Below are positions 26,309-36,313 of a stretch of 64,000 bases of DNA, one piece after another. The stretch is taken from the NCBI GenBank assembly GCA_017854485.1, contig JAFMHN010000001.1, positions 101,617 to 165,616 on the forward strand, given 5' to 3'. Within the stretch, counting starts at the first letter, position 1. Every line of letters begins with the position of its first letter. Source of the DNA: Aquiluna sp. (GTDB lineage: Bacteria > Actinomycetota > Actinomycetes > Actinomycetales > Microbacteriaceae). Under the pieces are notes generated by a model. That model made no database searches. It had not been told where the DNA came from and saw nothing but the letters and a program-made list of their open reading frames with translations. The position numbers and the translations under genes were made by a program.

Positions 26309-27733
26309 ATGTTCAAGACCGCCTCAGAAGTACTTCAGTACATCAAGGACAATGACATCAAGTTTGTTGATGTTAGATTCACAGATCTTCCTGGAGTGCA
26401 GCAGCACTTCAACCTTCCAGTGTCCCAGATTGACGAGGACTTCTTCGCAAACGGACAGCTGTTCGATGCATCGTCGATTCGCGGCTTCGCTTCAATTCAC
26501 GAGAGTGACATGCAGCTGATTCCAGACGTCACAACCGCCTGGGAAGACCCATTCAGGGTTGAGAAGACTCTGATCATGAACTTTGACATCTACAACCCAC
26601 GTAACGGTGAGTTGTACCATCGCGACCCAAGACAGGTGGCTCATAAGGCTGAGCGTTACCTGCAGTCAACTGGCATCGCTGACACCGCTTTCTTCGCACC
26701 TGAGGCTGAATTCTTCATCTTCGATGACGTTCGCTACGAAGTTAAGTCAAACACCGCATTCCACATCGTGGACTCGATCGAGGGTGCATGGAACACAGCT
26801 CGCCAAGAAGAGGGCGGCAACCTAGGAAACAAGACGCCTCATAAGGGCGGCTACTTCCCTGTTTCCCCAGTTGACCACCTAGCTGACATTCGTGACGCTA
26901 TTGTGCTTGAGCTCGAGGCAGCTGGCCTGAGCGTCGAGCGAAGCCACCACGAGGTTGGAACAGCTGGACAGTGTGAAATCAACTACCGCTTTGACACCCT
27001 AGTCAAGAGCGCCGATGACCTACTTAAGTTCAAGTACATCGTGAAGAACGTTGCTCACCAGTACGGCAAGAGCGCGACCTTCATGCCTAAGCCGCTGTTC
27101 AACGACAACGGTTCCGGCATGCACGTTCACCAATCACTGTGGAAAGACGGCAAGCCATTGTTCTACGACGAGGCTGGCTATGGCTCTCTATCCGATCTTG
27201 CTCGTTGGTACATCGGTGGAATCCTGAAGCACGCAGCAAGCCTGTTGGCATTCACAAACCCATCGATTAACTCCTACCACCGACTAGTCCCAGGCTTCGA
27301 AGCCCCAGTGAACCTTGTCTACTCTGCTGGTAACCGATCGGCTGCGATTCGAATCCCAATGACTGGATCAAACCCGAAGGCAAAGCGCATCGAGTTCCGA
27401 GCTCCGGACAGTGCTGGAAACCCATACCTTGCCTTCGCGGCAATGATGATGGCGGGCATCGACGGAATCAAGAACCGTATTGAGCCACACGAGCCAGTCG
27501 ACAAGGACCTATACGAGCTCCCTCCAGAGGAAGCAAAGGCAATTCCACAGGTTCCAGGTGACCTAGAGTCCGTTCTAAAGGCGCTAGAGGCTGACCACGA
27601 GTACCTGATGGAAGGCAATGTCTTCACTAAGGACCTGATTGAGAACTGGATCGACTACAAGCGCGAGAAGGAGCTGAAGCCAATGGCCCAGCGTCCTCAC
27701 CCTTACGAGTTCGAGCTTTACTACAGCGTCTAG
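26309..27733 (+). CDS. glnA: glutamine synthetase, type I (adenylylatable)
   Basis: A 474-residue GSI-beta enzyme that makes glutamine from glutamate, ammonia and ATP. Visible motifs: the DASSIRGF latch region, [33 protein letters not shown] and [10 protein letters not shown]. The adenylylation site is Y402 in DLYELPPEE, matching regulation by GlnE encoded just downstream on the other strand. Start: ATG with AAGGAG about 11 nt upstream. A clear rho-independent terminator follows. A possible GlnR-type site lies upstream. Confidence 0.98.
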   Translation: MFKTASEVLQYIKDNDIKFVDVRFTDLPGVQQHFNLPVSQIDEDFFANGQLFDASSIRGFASIHESDMQLIPDVTTAWEDPFRVEKTLIMNFDIYNPRNGELYHRDPRQVAHKAERYLQSTGIADTAFFAPEAEFFIFDDVRYEVKSNTAFHIVDSIEGAWNTARQEEGGNLGNKTPHKGGYFPVSPVDHLADIRDAIVLELEAAGLSVERSHHEVGTAGQCEINYRFDTLVKSADDLLKFKYIVKNVAHQYGKSATFMPKPLFNDNGSGMHVHQSLWKDGKPLFYDEAGYGSLSDLARWYIGGILKHAASLLAFTNPSINSYHRLVPGFEAPVNLVYSAGNRSAAIRIPMTGSNPKAKRIEFRAPDSAGNPYLAFAAMMMAGIDGIKNRIEPHEPVDKDLYELPPEEAKAIPQVPGDLESVLKALEADHEYLMEGNVFTKDLIENWIDYKREKELKPMAQRPHPYEFELYYSV

Positions 27734-27746
27734 ACCATAAAAGATT

Positions 27747-27784
27747 GAAGGCCAGGCGGAGAAATCTCTGCCTGGCCCTTTTTC
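27747..27784 (+). terminator. rho-independent terminator of glnA
   Basis: GGCCAGGC (27750-27757) pairs with GCCTGGCC (27770-27777) around a 12-nt loop, followed by C and five or more T. It also lies 10 bp beyond the end of convergent glnE and could act for both strands. Confidence 0.85.
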
Positions 27785-27793
27785 GATTCTTCG

Positions 27794-30694
27794 CTACTGG
27801 GCGAAGAGCCTCTCAAAGACAATGCGTGCTTTTCTGGTTGTCGCCAAATACAGCTCCTCCAGCTCGGTAGCTGAGCCGGGAGCAAACTCCAAAATTCGGG
27901 CCATTGCTTCAAGCTGATATCGGTCTATTGGGAGCTGGTCGTTGGATCGATCGCCTGCCAGTACCTGGGCGCTTCGCAATCTGCTGGCCAGTGTCCAAGC
28001 GGCCTCAAGTACTGCAGCGTCAGCAGCATCGATTTTTCCAACCTCGGTTAGCTGGTGAAGGTTCTCAAGTGTCCCCAGTCCCTTCAGGCCTGGAAATTGC
28101 CCGACATAGCGAAGCTGCAGGAACTGAACCAGCCACTCGATGTCGCTAACTGCACCCTTGCCGAGTTTTAGGTGTCTGGCCGCGTCAGCGCCTTGAGGAA
28201 GACGCTCATTTTCGACTCGTGCCTTCATCAGGCGGATGTCGACCAGCTTCTTATTGCTGAGCTCGCTTGGATACCGATACTTGTCTATGAGCTCGGTGAA
28301 TTCCTGCTGGAGCTGATTTGATCCAGAAATGGTCCGAGCCCGCAACAGGGCCTGGAACTCCCAAGTCTCAGCCCATTTTTCGTAGTAACCGGCATAGGCA
28401 GCCAGCGACTTAATTCTCGGACCGTTTTTACCCTCCGGCCGAAGGTCAAGATCGATTTCAAACTCCAGTATTGAGTCTTTTACAAGAGATAAGAGCTTGG
28501 CAACAGCCGACTCTGCATCCCGCTGAGCAAACTCATTATCGCTTCGATAAACCAGAATCACATCTGCATCGGATCCAAAGCCTTGCTCCTTGCCACCCAA
28601 ACGTCCCATGGCAACGATTCCAACATCGAGCTCTGGGTCAACAGACCTCAATGCAAGCTGCATCATGCTGGACAGGTAAACCTCGCTCACGTCGCTAAGA
28701 GCTCTGGAGATTTGCTTCAAGTTTGTAACACCCAGGGTTGCTCCGATCGCTATTCGCAGGACCTCACGCCTGCGAATAACTCTTAGGCTTTCGGCAGTCT
28801 TGTCCGGGTTTTGACTGCGCTTCAGAATTGCAAAGGCCTCCACCTCGAGTTCATCTCGAGAGCTCGGTTCCAGCTGACTTTCCTCGCCGAACCAGGAGCT
28901 GGATTCAGGTGTGTATTCAAGCAGCCTGGCTATGAAGTTTGAGGATGCTAGAACCCTCATGAGCCGTTCTGCAGCGCCGGATGAGTCCCGAAGCATCTTC
29001 AAGAACCAGTGTGCATCTCCCAGCTGCTCCGAGAGCCGTCGGAAGCTAAGTAGCGCCCGGTCGGGGTAAACACCCTCTGCCATCCACCTGATCAAAACCG
29101 GCAGCAAACTGCGCTGAATGGTAGCTCGTCTTGACACCCCTTGACTGAGCGCCTTGAGGTGCCGGTTGGCACCTTCTGGGTCAAGGAACCCAAGCGACCT
29201 GAGCCGGCTTTCAACGTCCTGGTCTGAAAGCAAAACTTCACCGGGGTCAAGGTCGGCCGTAGCCGACAACAGTGGTCGGTAGAACACCGAGTCGTGCAGC
29301 TTAGCAACCTGAGCCTTCGCCTGGAGCCAGCTGGCTTGCAGGTCATCCGCGCTGAAGCTGTGATGCAGCGCTCGCGCTATTCTTCTCAGCTCTGACTCTT
29401 CAACTGGCATCAAGTGAGTTCTTCTAAGCCTTACCAACTGCAGCCGGTGCTCAATCGCTCGAAGTCTGCGATATAGCGATTGCAGATCAGCGGCATCTTG
29501 CCTTGAAAGCAGACCCGCCTTTGAGAGAGCGGCGATAGCCTCGAATGTGCCGGAACAGCGAAGATTTGGATCGGCAACACCGTGCACCAACTGCAGTAGT
29601 TGAACTGTGAACTCGACATCACGCAATCCCCCGCGACCAAGCTTTAGGTTGTGATCGCGTTCCTGAACTGGGATGTTCTCAATAACTCTTTTACGCATTG
29701 CCCGCGCGTCCTGAACAATGTTTGAACCGCCGTGCCTGGTCCAAATTAGCGGACAGATCCTATCGAGATACTCCGCACCCAGCGCTGCATCACCGGCAGA
29801 AACACGAGCCTTGAGCAGTGCTTGAAACTCCCAGCTCTTTGCCCATTTTTCATAGTAGGCAACGTGCGCATCAACTGTTCTGACCAGTGCGCCAGCCTTG
29901 CCCTCTGGTCGAAGGTTTGGATCAACCTCCCAAAGACCTGGCTCTCGATCTGACTCATTTATTACCAACGCCAACCTTTGGGCAATTTTGGTGCCAACCT
30001 CAATGAAATTTTGAGAGGTTCCGGAGCCAACATAGATCACATCAACGTCACTCACGTAGTTGAGCTCTCGCGCACCACACTTGCCCATTGAGATAACCGC
30101 GAGTTCGGTGCCTTCCGAGTCCTGCTGACTAATACGGCCTTCGTTCAAAAGCTCAGACCTCGCTAAGGCAAGTCCGGCCTCTAGAGCCGCGTCAGCCAGA
30201 TCCGATAAAGCCGCGACTACTGCCGTTACCGCTGCCTCCGGACCCTCTTGCGACAAATCCCAGTCCGCAATCCGAGCCAGCTGCTGACGATAAGAAACCC
30301 TAAGGGCAACACGATTACTAGTGGCTAGGTTGAGCGAGTTTGGTAAGGCTGGCTTTCGACCCAGAAACTCCATCGTCTCTGGCTGCCTCAGGAAGCCTTC
30401 GGCAACACCATCAGAAGCACCCAGAAGGCGGATCAGCCGAACGCAGGAATCAGCCTTCGCAACAAGCTTCAATGATTCACTTGGTGCTACCTCTAGCAGC
30501 CTCAGCAGGTGACCAAGTGCCCGGTCTGGTGAAGCGGAAAAAGCCAGCGCTTCGGTGCAGGTGTCACTGTGCTTGCCTACAAGCTCAGTGAGTCTTTCGA
30601 GGTCAGTTCTGGCAGCCGAAAGCGACTCAAAGCCAAGCTTCGCAATTTCGCTCAGCGATTTGGCGCGAGGTGAGCCGGATGCGGGAGCAGCCAT
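27794..30694 (-). CDS. glnE: bifunctional glutamine synthetase adenylyltransferase/deadenylylase
   Basis: A 966-residue protein with two nucleotidyltransferase domains. The N-terminal deadenylylase contains ISMGKCGARELNYVSDVDVIY, shown here only as a landmark near residue 210. The C-terminal adenylyltransferase contains VAMGRLGGKEQGFGSDADV near residue 700. Each has the paired Asp metal ligands and a following helical regulatory domain (LKLGRGGLRDVEF; LKLGKGAVSDIEW). It sets GlnA activity by modifying Y402. The ATG directly follows the glnA2 stop with no gap, so glnA2-glnE is co-transcribed, as in Mycobacterium. Confidence 0.97.
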   Translation of the reverse strand: MAAPASGSPRAKSLSEIAKLGFESLSAARTDLERLTELVGKHSDTCTEALAFSASPDRALGHLLRLLEVAPSESLKLVAKADSCVRLIRLLGASDGVAEGFLRQPETMEFLGRKPALPNSLNLATSNRVALRVSYRQQLARIADWDLSQEGPEAAVTAVVAALSDLADAALEAGLALARSELLNEGRISQQDSEGTELAVISMGKCGARELNYVSDVDVIYVGSGTSQNFIEVGTKIAQRLALVINESDREPGLWEVDPNLRPEGKAGALVRTVDAHVAYYEKWAKSWEFQALLKARVSAGDAALGAEYLDRICPLIWTRHGGSNIVQDARAMRKRVIENIPVQERDHNLKLGRGGLRDVEFTVQLLQLVHGVADPNLRCSGTFEAIAALSKAGLLSRQDAADLQSLYRRLRAIEHRLQLVRLRRTHLMPVEESELRRIARALHHSFSADDLQASWLQAKAQVAKLHDSVFYRPLLSATADLDPGEVLLSDQDVESRLRSLGFLDPEGANRHLKALSQGVSRRATIQRSLLPVLIRWMAEGVYPDRALLSFRRLSEQLGDAHWFLKMLRDSSGAAERLMRVLASSNFIARLLEYTPESSSWFGEESQLEPSSRDELEVEAFAILKRSQNPDKTAESLRVIRRREVLRIAIGATLGVTNLKQISRALSDVSEVYLSSMMQLALRSVDPELDVGIVAMGRLGGKEQGFGSDADVILVYRSDNEFAQRDAESAVAKLLSLVKDSILEFEIDLDLRPEGKNGPRIKSLAAYAGYYEKWAETWEFQALLRARTISGSNQLQQEFTELIDKYRYPSELSNKKLVDIRLMKARVENERLPQGADAARHLKLGKGAVSDIEWLVQFLQLRYVGQFPGLKGLGTLENLHQLTEVGKIDAADAAVLEAAWTLASRLRSAQVLAGDRSNDQLPIDRYQLEAMARILEFAPGSATELEELYLATTRKARIVFERLFAQ

Positions 30695-32035
30695 TTACAG
30701 GGTTTTGAGGTTTTGCTCGATCTCGTACGGCGTGACTTGAGCACGATAGTCAGCCCACTCGTTGCGCTTGTTTGCAAGCACAAAATTGAACACAGACTCA
30801 CCCAAGACCTCAGCCACAAGCTCAGACTCCTCTAGCTTCTTGATGGCGTGATCCAGGGACTGAGGAAGGGCTTCAATGCCAAGCGCCTTGCGCTCCATGT
30901 TGGAAAGCGCCCAGACGTCCTGCTCGGTCTCGTCAGGCAGTTCGTAATTCTCTTCGATTCCCTTCAGGCCTGCCGCCAGAAGAAGCGAGTAGGCCAGGTA
31001 CGGGTTCGCAGCCGCATCCATAGCTCGATACTCAATCCGTGTGGACTGCGACTTCTCGGGCTTATGCAATGGGACTCGAACCAAGGCACTGCGGTTGTTG
31101 TGACCCCAGCTCACGTAGCTTGGGGCTTCTCCCCCGCCCCAGAGGCGCTTGTAGCTGTTTACGAACTGGTTGGTCACCAGGGTGATCTCGGGAGCATGCT
31201 TTAGAACGCCGGCCATAAACTGACGGGCCGTGTTTGAGAGGTGGTACTTGGCCGCCGCATCGAAGAATGCGTTCTTGTCCCCCTCGAACAACGAGAAGTG
31301 TGTGTGCATGCCGGAACCCGGGTGTGCGGTGAATGGCTTTGGCATAAACGTTGCATAAACGCCCTGCTCGATCGCCACCTCCTTGACCACTGTCTTGAAA
31401 GTCATGATGTTGTCTGCCATGGAAAGAGCATCGGAGTAGCGCAAGTCGATTTCGTTTTGACCAGGCCCGCCCTCATGGTGGGAAAATTCAACTGAAATGC
31501 CCAATTGCTCGAGCATGGTCACTGCGCGACGCCTAAAGTCGTGAGCTGTTCCACCTGGAACATTGTCAAAATACCCGGCGGTGTCCACGGGGACAGGTTC
31601 TCCGGTTTCATCGACCGAACTGGATTTCAAAAGGTAAAACTCAATTTCCGGATGAACGTAAAAACTGAAGCCCATCGACGCTGCCTTGGCAAGGGTCCGT
31701 CTCAAAACGTTTCTCGGGTCTGCGGCTGCAGGCTGTCCATCGGGAGTGGCGATATCGCAAAACATTCTTGCGGCAGGGTCTACCGTTCCGCGCCAGGGCA
31801 GGATTTGGAAGGTGGAAGGGTCTGGAATGGCAAGCATGTCAGCTTCTGAATTTCTAGCGAGACCCTCGATTGAGGAACCATCGAATCCGATGCCTTCTGC
31901 GAAGGCTCCTTCGATCTCAGCAGGGGCCACAGCCACCGACTTAAGTGATCCAGCGACGTCCGTAAACCACAGTCTCACGAACTTTACGCCGCGCTCTTCG
32001 ATTGTTCTTAAAACAAACTCTTGCTGCTTGTCCAT
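30695..32035 (-). CDS. glnA2: glutamine synthetase GlnA2-type
   Basis: A 446-residue GSI homologue of the actinobacterial GlnA2 clade. Motifs: FDGSSIEGLAR, HPEIEFYL, SHHEGGPGQNEID, KPFTAHPGSGMHTHFSL and NSYKRLWGG. The position of the adenylylation tyrosine in GlnA is occupied by DVWALSNMERK, so GlnE should not modify it. Active-site residues look intact, so activity is plausible, perhaps as a second GS. Start: ATG with GGAGG 5 nt upstream. Its promoter shares a symmetric -10 with divergent nadE. Confidence 0.95.
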   Translation of the reverse strand: MDKQQEFVLRTIEERGVKFVRLWFTDVAGSLKSVAVAPAEIEGAFAEGIGFDGSSIEGLARNSEADMLAIPDPSTFQILPWRGTVDPAARMFCDIATPDGQPAAADPRNVLRRTLAKAASMGFSFYVHPEIEFYLLKSSSVDETGEPVPVDTAGYFDNVPGGTAHDFRRRAVTMLEQLGISVEFSHHEGGPGQNEIDLRYSDALSMADNIMTFKTVVKEVAIEQGVYATFMPKPFTAHPGSGMHTHFSLFEGDKNAFFDAAAKYHLSNTARQFMAGVLKHAPEITLVTNQFVNSYKRLWGGGEAPSYVSWGHNNRSALVRVPLHKPEKSQSTRIEYRAMDAAANPYLAYSLLLAAGLKGIEENYELPDETEQDVWALSNMERKALGIEALPQSLDHAIKKLEESELVAEVLGESVFNFVLANKRNEWADYRAQVTPYEIEQNLKTL

Positions 32036-32056
32036 TTAGCCTCCCTGCCTGTCTAA

Positions 32057-32063
32057 TAGGCTA
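32057..32063. promoter_or_regulatory. symmetric bidirectional -10 for glnA2 / nadE
   Basis: TAGGCTA reads TAGGCT on the plus strand, 7 nt before the nadE GTG, and TAGCCT on the minus strand, about 22 nt before the glnA2 ATG. The arrangement matches the dut/DUF3093 promoter. Confidence 0.55.
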
Positions 32064-32069
32064 TCGGTT

Positions 32070-33695
32070 GTGACGCCAATAAAAGTAGCTTTTGCTCAGA
32101 CTAACCCTGTCGTTGGAGACCTCAGGGGAAATCTCAGCGACATACGATCAGCGATCGCCTCCGCATCTGGAAATGCCGACGTGGTCGTGTTTGGTGAGCT
32201 CGCCCTGTCTGGTTACCCACTGGGTGATCTGAGCTACCGCGGCGATGTTATCGATGCCACAGCAAGGGCCCTGAATGAATTGGTCCTAATCACTGGCGAA
32301 CCAGAATTAGCCGGTGTTTACGTCGTGGTCGGTCACGTGAGTAAAGCCCGGGGACCGAAGCACCCAATGCAGGCATCAGCTGCAATCGCCCACAACTCAG
32401 CCAGCGTCATCAAGGATGGGAAACTACTGGGCACCTACCACAAACAGATTCTGCCAAATTTTGATGTCTTTGATGACTGGCGAAACTTTGTCCCGGGCGA
32501 GTCGGAACTTATTTTTGAAATCAATGGTACAAAGTGCGCAGTTGCCATTTGCCAGGACATCTGGACCGAGGATAGAACTCGGTCGGTTGCGCTCAGCAAT
32601 GAGGGCGTCGAGCTACTACTGGTGCTAAACGGCTCCCCTTACACAAGGAATAAGGCAGTCGAACGGCGACAGGCGGCTCGGGACTTCCAAAACGGCTTCG
32701 CTCTGGCCTATTCCAACTTGGCAGGTGGCCAGGATGAGCTGGTATTTGATGGCGACAGTTTCCTGCTTGATGAGACTGGTACTGAAGTGCTTCGTGCGGG
32801 AATGGAACCAGGGTTGTACTGGGATCAGGATCAGAAGCTTGAGCCAGTGAAATCAAATGATCTGGCTACGCTGTGGCAGGTTTTGGTCACTGGCCTGCGT
32901 GACTACTGCGCAAAAACGGGACAGACCAAAGCTGTGCTTGGTCTCAGCGGCGGAATCGATTCTGCCCTGGCAGCAGCAATCGCCTGTGAGGCGCTTGGGA
33001 ACGAAAATGTGCTTGGAATTGCACTGCCCTCCAGGTACTCCTCTGAGCATTCGGTCGAGGATGCCTATGCGCTTGCAAAGAATTTGGATATCGAGATTCG
33101 TCAGGTGCCAATCGACAGAGCACACCAAGCTTTTGAATCCATGGTTGAACTTTCACAATTGGCTTCCGAGAACCTGCAGGCCAGAATTCGGGCGGTTGCG
33201 CTAATGGCAATTTCAAATAGCGAGGGGCACCTGCTCTTGACCACCGGCAACAAATCTGAAATTGCGGTTGGCTACTCCACTATGTACGGAGACTCGGCTG
33301 GTGGATTTGCACCCATCAAGGATGTGTTCAAGACGGATGTTTGGGCTCTTGCTAGGTGGGTGAACTCAGTCCACGAGTCGATTGTTATTCCAATTAGCTC
33401 AATCGAAAAACCGCCAAGCGCCGAACTCAGACCTGACCAGCTCGATAGCGACTCATTGCCTGACTACCAACTGCTAGACGAGATACTGAAACTGCTGATT
33501 GAGAAATCCGCCACAATCCCGGAGATCGAAGCACTCGGATTTGATGTTTCTGAAGTTGCGCGCATCGAGGCTATGGTTAGAAACTCAGAGTGGAAACGGT
33601 CACAGGGTGCCATTGGAACAAAAACTACAGAGGTCTCATTTGGCACCGGCCGCAGAGTGCCATTAACGACAAGGTTTACAAATTATGAAGATTAG
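32070..33695 (+). CDS. nadE: glutamine-dependent NAD+ synthetase
   Basis: A 541-residue two-domain enzyme that converts deamido-NAD to NAD+. The N-terminal nitrilase-type glutaminase has its Glu-Lys-Cys triad in GELALSGYP, YHKQILPNFDVFDD and VAICQDIW. The C-terminal synthetase has the PP-loop GLSGGIDSALA and the KSEIAVGYSTMYGD segment. The GTG at 32070 lies 7 nt after a -10, so translation is probably leaderless. The last 11 bp overlap panB, coupling NAD and pantothenate synthesis. Confidence 0.96.
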   Translation: MTPIKVAFAQTNPVVGDLRGNLSDIRSAIASASGNADVVVFGELALSGYPLGDLSYRGDVIDATARALNELVLITGEPELAGVYVVVGHVSKARGPKHPMQASAAIAHNSASVIKDGKLLGTYHKQILPNFDVFDDWRNFVPGESELIFEINGTKCAVAICQDIWTEDRTRSVALSNEGVELLLVLNGSPYTRNKAVERRQAARDFQNGFALAYSNLAGGQDELVFDGDSFLLDETGTEVLRAGMEPGLYWDQDQKLEPVKSNDLATLWQVLVTGLRDYCAKTGQTKAVLGLSGGIDSALAAAIACEALGNENVLGIALPSRYSSEHSVEDAYALAKNLDIEIRQVPIDRAHQAFESMVELSQLASENLQARIRAVALMAISNSEGHLLLTTGNKSEIAVGYSTMYGDSAGGFAPIKDVFKTDVWALARWVNSVHESIVIPISSIEKPPSAELRPDQLDSDSLPDYQLLDEILKLLIEKSATIPEIEALGFDVSEVARIEAMVRNSEWKRSQGAIGTKTTEVSFGTGRRVPLTTRFTNYED

Positions 33696-34470
33696 AACCA
33701 GCACCCTTGCGGCATTGAAGGCCAAGGGTCAGAAATTTGCGGCACTGACCAGCTATGACATGCACACAGCTGCAATTTTTGACCAGGCTGGGATTGAAGT
33801 CTTATTGGTTGGGGATTCAGCAAGTGACAATGTGCTCGGTTATAACGGCACCACGCCAATCGAGCTCAGTGAAATGATCCCGTTCGGCAGAGCCGTGGCG
33901 TCAAGCGCAGTTAGCGCCTTGGTGGTGGTCGACCTACCCTTCGGAAGCTACGAAGTGAGTGACGCTCAGGCGTTGACCAATTCCATTCGAGTAATGAAGG
34001 AAACGGGAGCCGATGCTGTAAAACTCGAAGGCGCCAAGCTTTCTCAGATTCGGGCCCTTGTCTCCAGCGGGATCCCAGTCATGGGTCACGTCGGATTCAC
34101 TCCGCAAAGCGTAAACACATTGGCCGGCTACAAAGTCCAGGGCAGGACGGAACAAGACGCCGCTCGGATTTTGCAGGAGTGCAAAGACATTGAAGCCGCA
34201 GGTGCCTTCGCGGTGGTGCTCGAGATGATTCCGGCCGAGCTCGCTCAGGAAATTTCACAACAACTATCAATCCCAACTATTGGAATAGGAGCTGGAGCGG
34301 GCTGCGACGGCCAAATACTGGTCTGGCAAGATTTTGCCGGGCTGGGCACCAGGTCTCCCAAGTTTGCCAAGCAGTATTTGAATCTCCGTCAGGACCTCAG
34401 CGCAGCGGCGACAGCCTTTCGCAATGAGGTTGTAGCTGGAGAGTTTCCGGCACCGGAGCAGCAGTTCTAA
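33685..34470 (+). CDS. panB: 3-methyl-2-oxobutanoate hydroxymethyltransferase
   Basis: A 261-residue ketopantoate hydroxymethyltransferase, the first step of pantothenate (and so CoA) synthesis. Motifs: LTSYDMHTA, LLVGDSASDNVLGY, VVVDLPFGSYE, VKLEGA, VMGHVGFTPQ and GIGAGAGCDGQILVWQD. It starts at an ATG inside the end of nadE and converges with a 4-bp overlap on the small SPOR-type gene. No other pan gene is present in the window. Confidence 0.96.
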   Translation: MKIRTSTLAALKAKGQKFAALTSYDMHTAAIFDQAGIEVLLVGDSASDNVLGYNGTTPIELSEMIPFGRAVASSAVSALVVVDLPFGSYEVSDAQALTNSIRVMKETGADAVKLEGAKLSQIRALVSSGIPVMGHVGFTPQSVNTLAGYKVQGRTEQDAARILQECKDIEAAGAFAVVLEMIPAELAQEISQQLSIPTIGIGAGAGCDGQILVWQDFAGLGTRSPKFAKQYLNLRQDLSAAATAFRNEVVAGEFPAPEQQF

Positions 34471-34652
34471 GACTCCCAGTCTCGCTGTTCTTCTTCACGC
34501 ATCTGCCTGGCACGAGACTCTAGTATTTCCTTGCCGCGAGCCGCGTCCTCGGCAGAATCAAATGGGCCGATTCGATCAATGGATAGCGACTGAAGCCCAA
34601 TCTCAACTTGATTGGTTTTTACGTTCAACCAATATTGAGGCTTGTCGTTCAA
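34467..34652 (-). CDS. small SPOR-type protein
   Basis: A 61-residue protein of a conserved actinobacterial type, annotated as SPOR domain-containing. It begins YWLNVKTNQVE, has the SxDRIGPFDSAEDAARG core, and ends in a charged helix. It lacks a membrane segment or signal peptide. Translation probably starts at a TTG preceded by a G-rich stretch. Position between panB and map is also seen in relatives. Function is unknown. Confidence 0.75.
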   Translation of the reverse strand: MNDKPQYWLNVKTNQVEIGLQSLSIDRIGPFDSAEDAARGKEILESRARQMREEEQRDWES

Positions 34653-34680
34653 TGTCCCCCCAGTTCGTCGGAATAAAAAT

Positions 34681-34686
34681 TAGACT
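34681..34686 (+). promoter_or_regulatory. -10 element for map (leaderless)
   Basis: TAGACT ends 6 nt before the map ATG at 34693, with no SD. Confidence 0.5.
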
Positions 34687-34692
34687 CTACTC

Positions 34693-35556
34693 ATGCCAAA
34701 AGCAGCCGATAGAACACTCGTCCCCGGAATAATTTCCAGGCAAAGAGCAGTCCCTGGAAGCATAGCAAGACCCGAGTATGTTGGCCGGCCAGGCCCTGCA
34801 CCACACGTTGGCGGCGACAAGTACGACGATGAGACCATTGGCCGAATCCGCGCAGCCAGCAAATTGGCAGCTCAGGCGCTAGAGCGAGTTTTGTCTGAGG
34901 CAAAACCGGGCGTCACAACTGACTTCCTTGACCAAGTCGGACACGAGTTTCTCTGCGACTCCGGGGCCTATCCGTCGACACTTGGCTACCGGGGATACCC
35001 GAAGTCGCTGTGCACCTCTCTAAACGAGGTTATTTGTCATGGCATTCCAGATGACACAGTCATGGAAGACGGTGACATCGTAAATGTGGACATCTCGGCC
35101 TACCTCGATGGCGTACACGGTGACACCAACGGAACCGTAATCATCGGGCAGGCTGACAGCGAAGTAGAACTGCTGGTCGAGCGCACCAAAGAGGCGATGA
35201 TGCGAGGCATTAGAGCAGCAAAACCTGGCCGCGAGGTTAACATCATCGGCCGCGCAATTGAGACCTACGCCAAACGCTTCAATTACGGAGTAGTTCGGGA
35301 CTTCACGGGACACGGAGTAGGAACCAGCTTCCACTCCGGACTTATCATTCCCCACTACGACGAACCTGCCTATCGTGACATTATCGAACCAGGGATGGTG
35401 TTCACGGTCGAGCCGATGCTGACTCTTGGAAGCCAGGATTGGGACATGTGGAACGACGACTGGACAGTGACCACCAAGGACAAGAGCTTCACGGCCCAGT
35501 TTGAGCACACAATCTTGATCACTGAATCCGGCGCTGAAATATTGACGGAGGCATAG
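34693..35556 (+). CDS. map: methionine aminopeptidase, type I
   Basis: A 287-residue metalloenzyme that removes initiator methionine. Metal-binding and catalytic residues: HGIPDD (His), VNVDISAYLDGVHGDTNGT (two Asp), GHGVG (His), VEPML (Glu) and FEHTILIT (Glu). A Pro-rich N-terminal extension of about 40 residues resembles the SH3-binding-like extension of mycobacterial MetAP1c. It lies directly before ppgK with no gap. The peptide deformylase that acts before it in N-terminal processing is at 55.5 kb. Confidence 0.95.
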   Translation: MPKAADRTLVPGIISRQRAVPGSIARPEYVGRPGPAPHVGGDKYDDETIGRIRAASKLAAQALERVLSEAKPGVTTDFLDQVGHEFLCDSGAYPSTLGYRGYPKSLCTSLNEVICHGIPDDTVMEDGDIVNVDISAYLDGVHGDTNGTVIIGQADSEVELLVERTKEAMMRGIRAAKPGREVNIIGRAIETYAKRFNYGVVRDFTGHGVGTSFHSGLIIPHYDEPAYRDIIEPGMVFTVEPMLTLGSQDWDMWNDDWTVTTKDKSFTAQFEHTILITESGAEILTEA

Positions 35557-36312
35557 ATGCTGTCCAATGCAATCGGAATCGACGTTGGTGGAACCGGGAT
35601 AAAGGCCGCGATAGTCGATATTAGAACCGGAGAGCTGCTGACCGAACGGCTCAGAGTTGAAACTCCGGCGGGGGGCGAGCCAAAAGATATTGCGGCGGCC
35701 TGCAACGGACTTATCGAACAACTAGCAGCACCATCCAACTTGACCGTCGGACTTTGTTTTCCTGCTGTGGTTACACATGGGATCACCCGCTCTGCAGCAA
35801 ACGTCAGCGACGCCTGGATTGGTCTGAAGGCCGAGAAGCTGTTTACCAAGGCGCTTGGTCGTAATACCCACGTCCTAAACGATGCCGACGCAGCAGGGGT
35901 TGCCGAAGTGAAATTCGGTGCTGGACGCAAGGCAAAGGGTGTGACAATCATGACCACGCTTGGCACCGGAATCGGTTCCGCGCTCTTTCTCAACAAGAAG
36001 CTTGTTCCAAACACTGAGCTGGGACACCTGGACATCGGAGAGATTCGCGACTTTGAACAGTACGCTTCATTTGCCCAAATGGAAGCCGAAGGCTTGTCTT
36101 TTGAGCAGTGGGCCGAGCGTCTGGAAATCTTTTACGCTCACCTGGAGAGGCTGTTTAGTCCAGACCTATTTATTGTTGGCGGCGGAATCAGCAAATCACA
36201 TGAAAGCTTCCTGCCACTGATAACAACGAATGCCCCAATCATCCCAGCAACCACCAGGAATGCTGCTGGCATCATTGGAGCCGCTGCTATGGCAGCAAAG
36301 GTTTTGAAGTAG
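35557..36312 (+). CDS. ppgK: polyphosphate glucokinase
   Basis: A 251-residue ROK-family kinase that phosphorylates glucose using polyphosphate or ATP; typical of actinobacteria. Motifs: phosphate-1 [15 protein letters not shown], the glucose-binding DADAAGVAE and [10 protein letters not shown], and the ExGHLDIGE-like ELGHLDIGE segment. Start: ATG with GGAGG 5 nt upstream, right after the map stop. The stop is 1 bp from the 3' end of RNase P RNA on the opposite strand. Confidence 0.94.
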   Translation: MLSNAIGIDVGGTGIKAAIVDIRTGELLTERLRVETPAGGEPKDIAAACNGLIEQLAAPSNLTVGLCFPAVVTHGITRSAANVSDAWIGLKAEKLFTKALGRNTHVLNDADAAGVAEVKFGAGRKAKGVTIMTTLGTGIGSALFLNKKLVPNTELGHLDIGEIRDFEQYASFAQMEAEGLSFEQWAERLEIFYAHLERLFSPDLFIVGGGISKSHESFLPLITTNAPIIPATTRNAAGIIGAAAMAAKVLK

Positions 36313-36313
36313 C

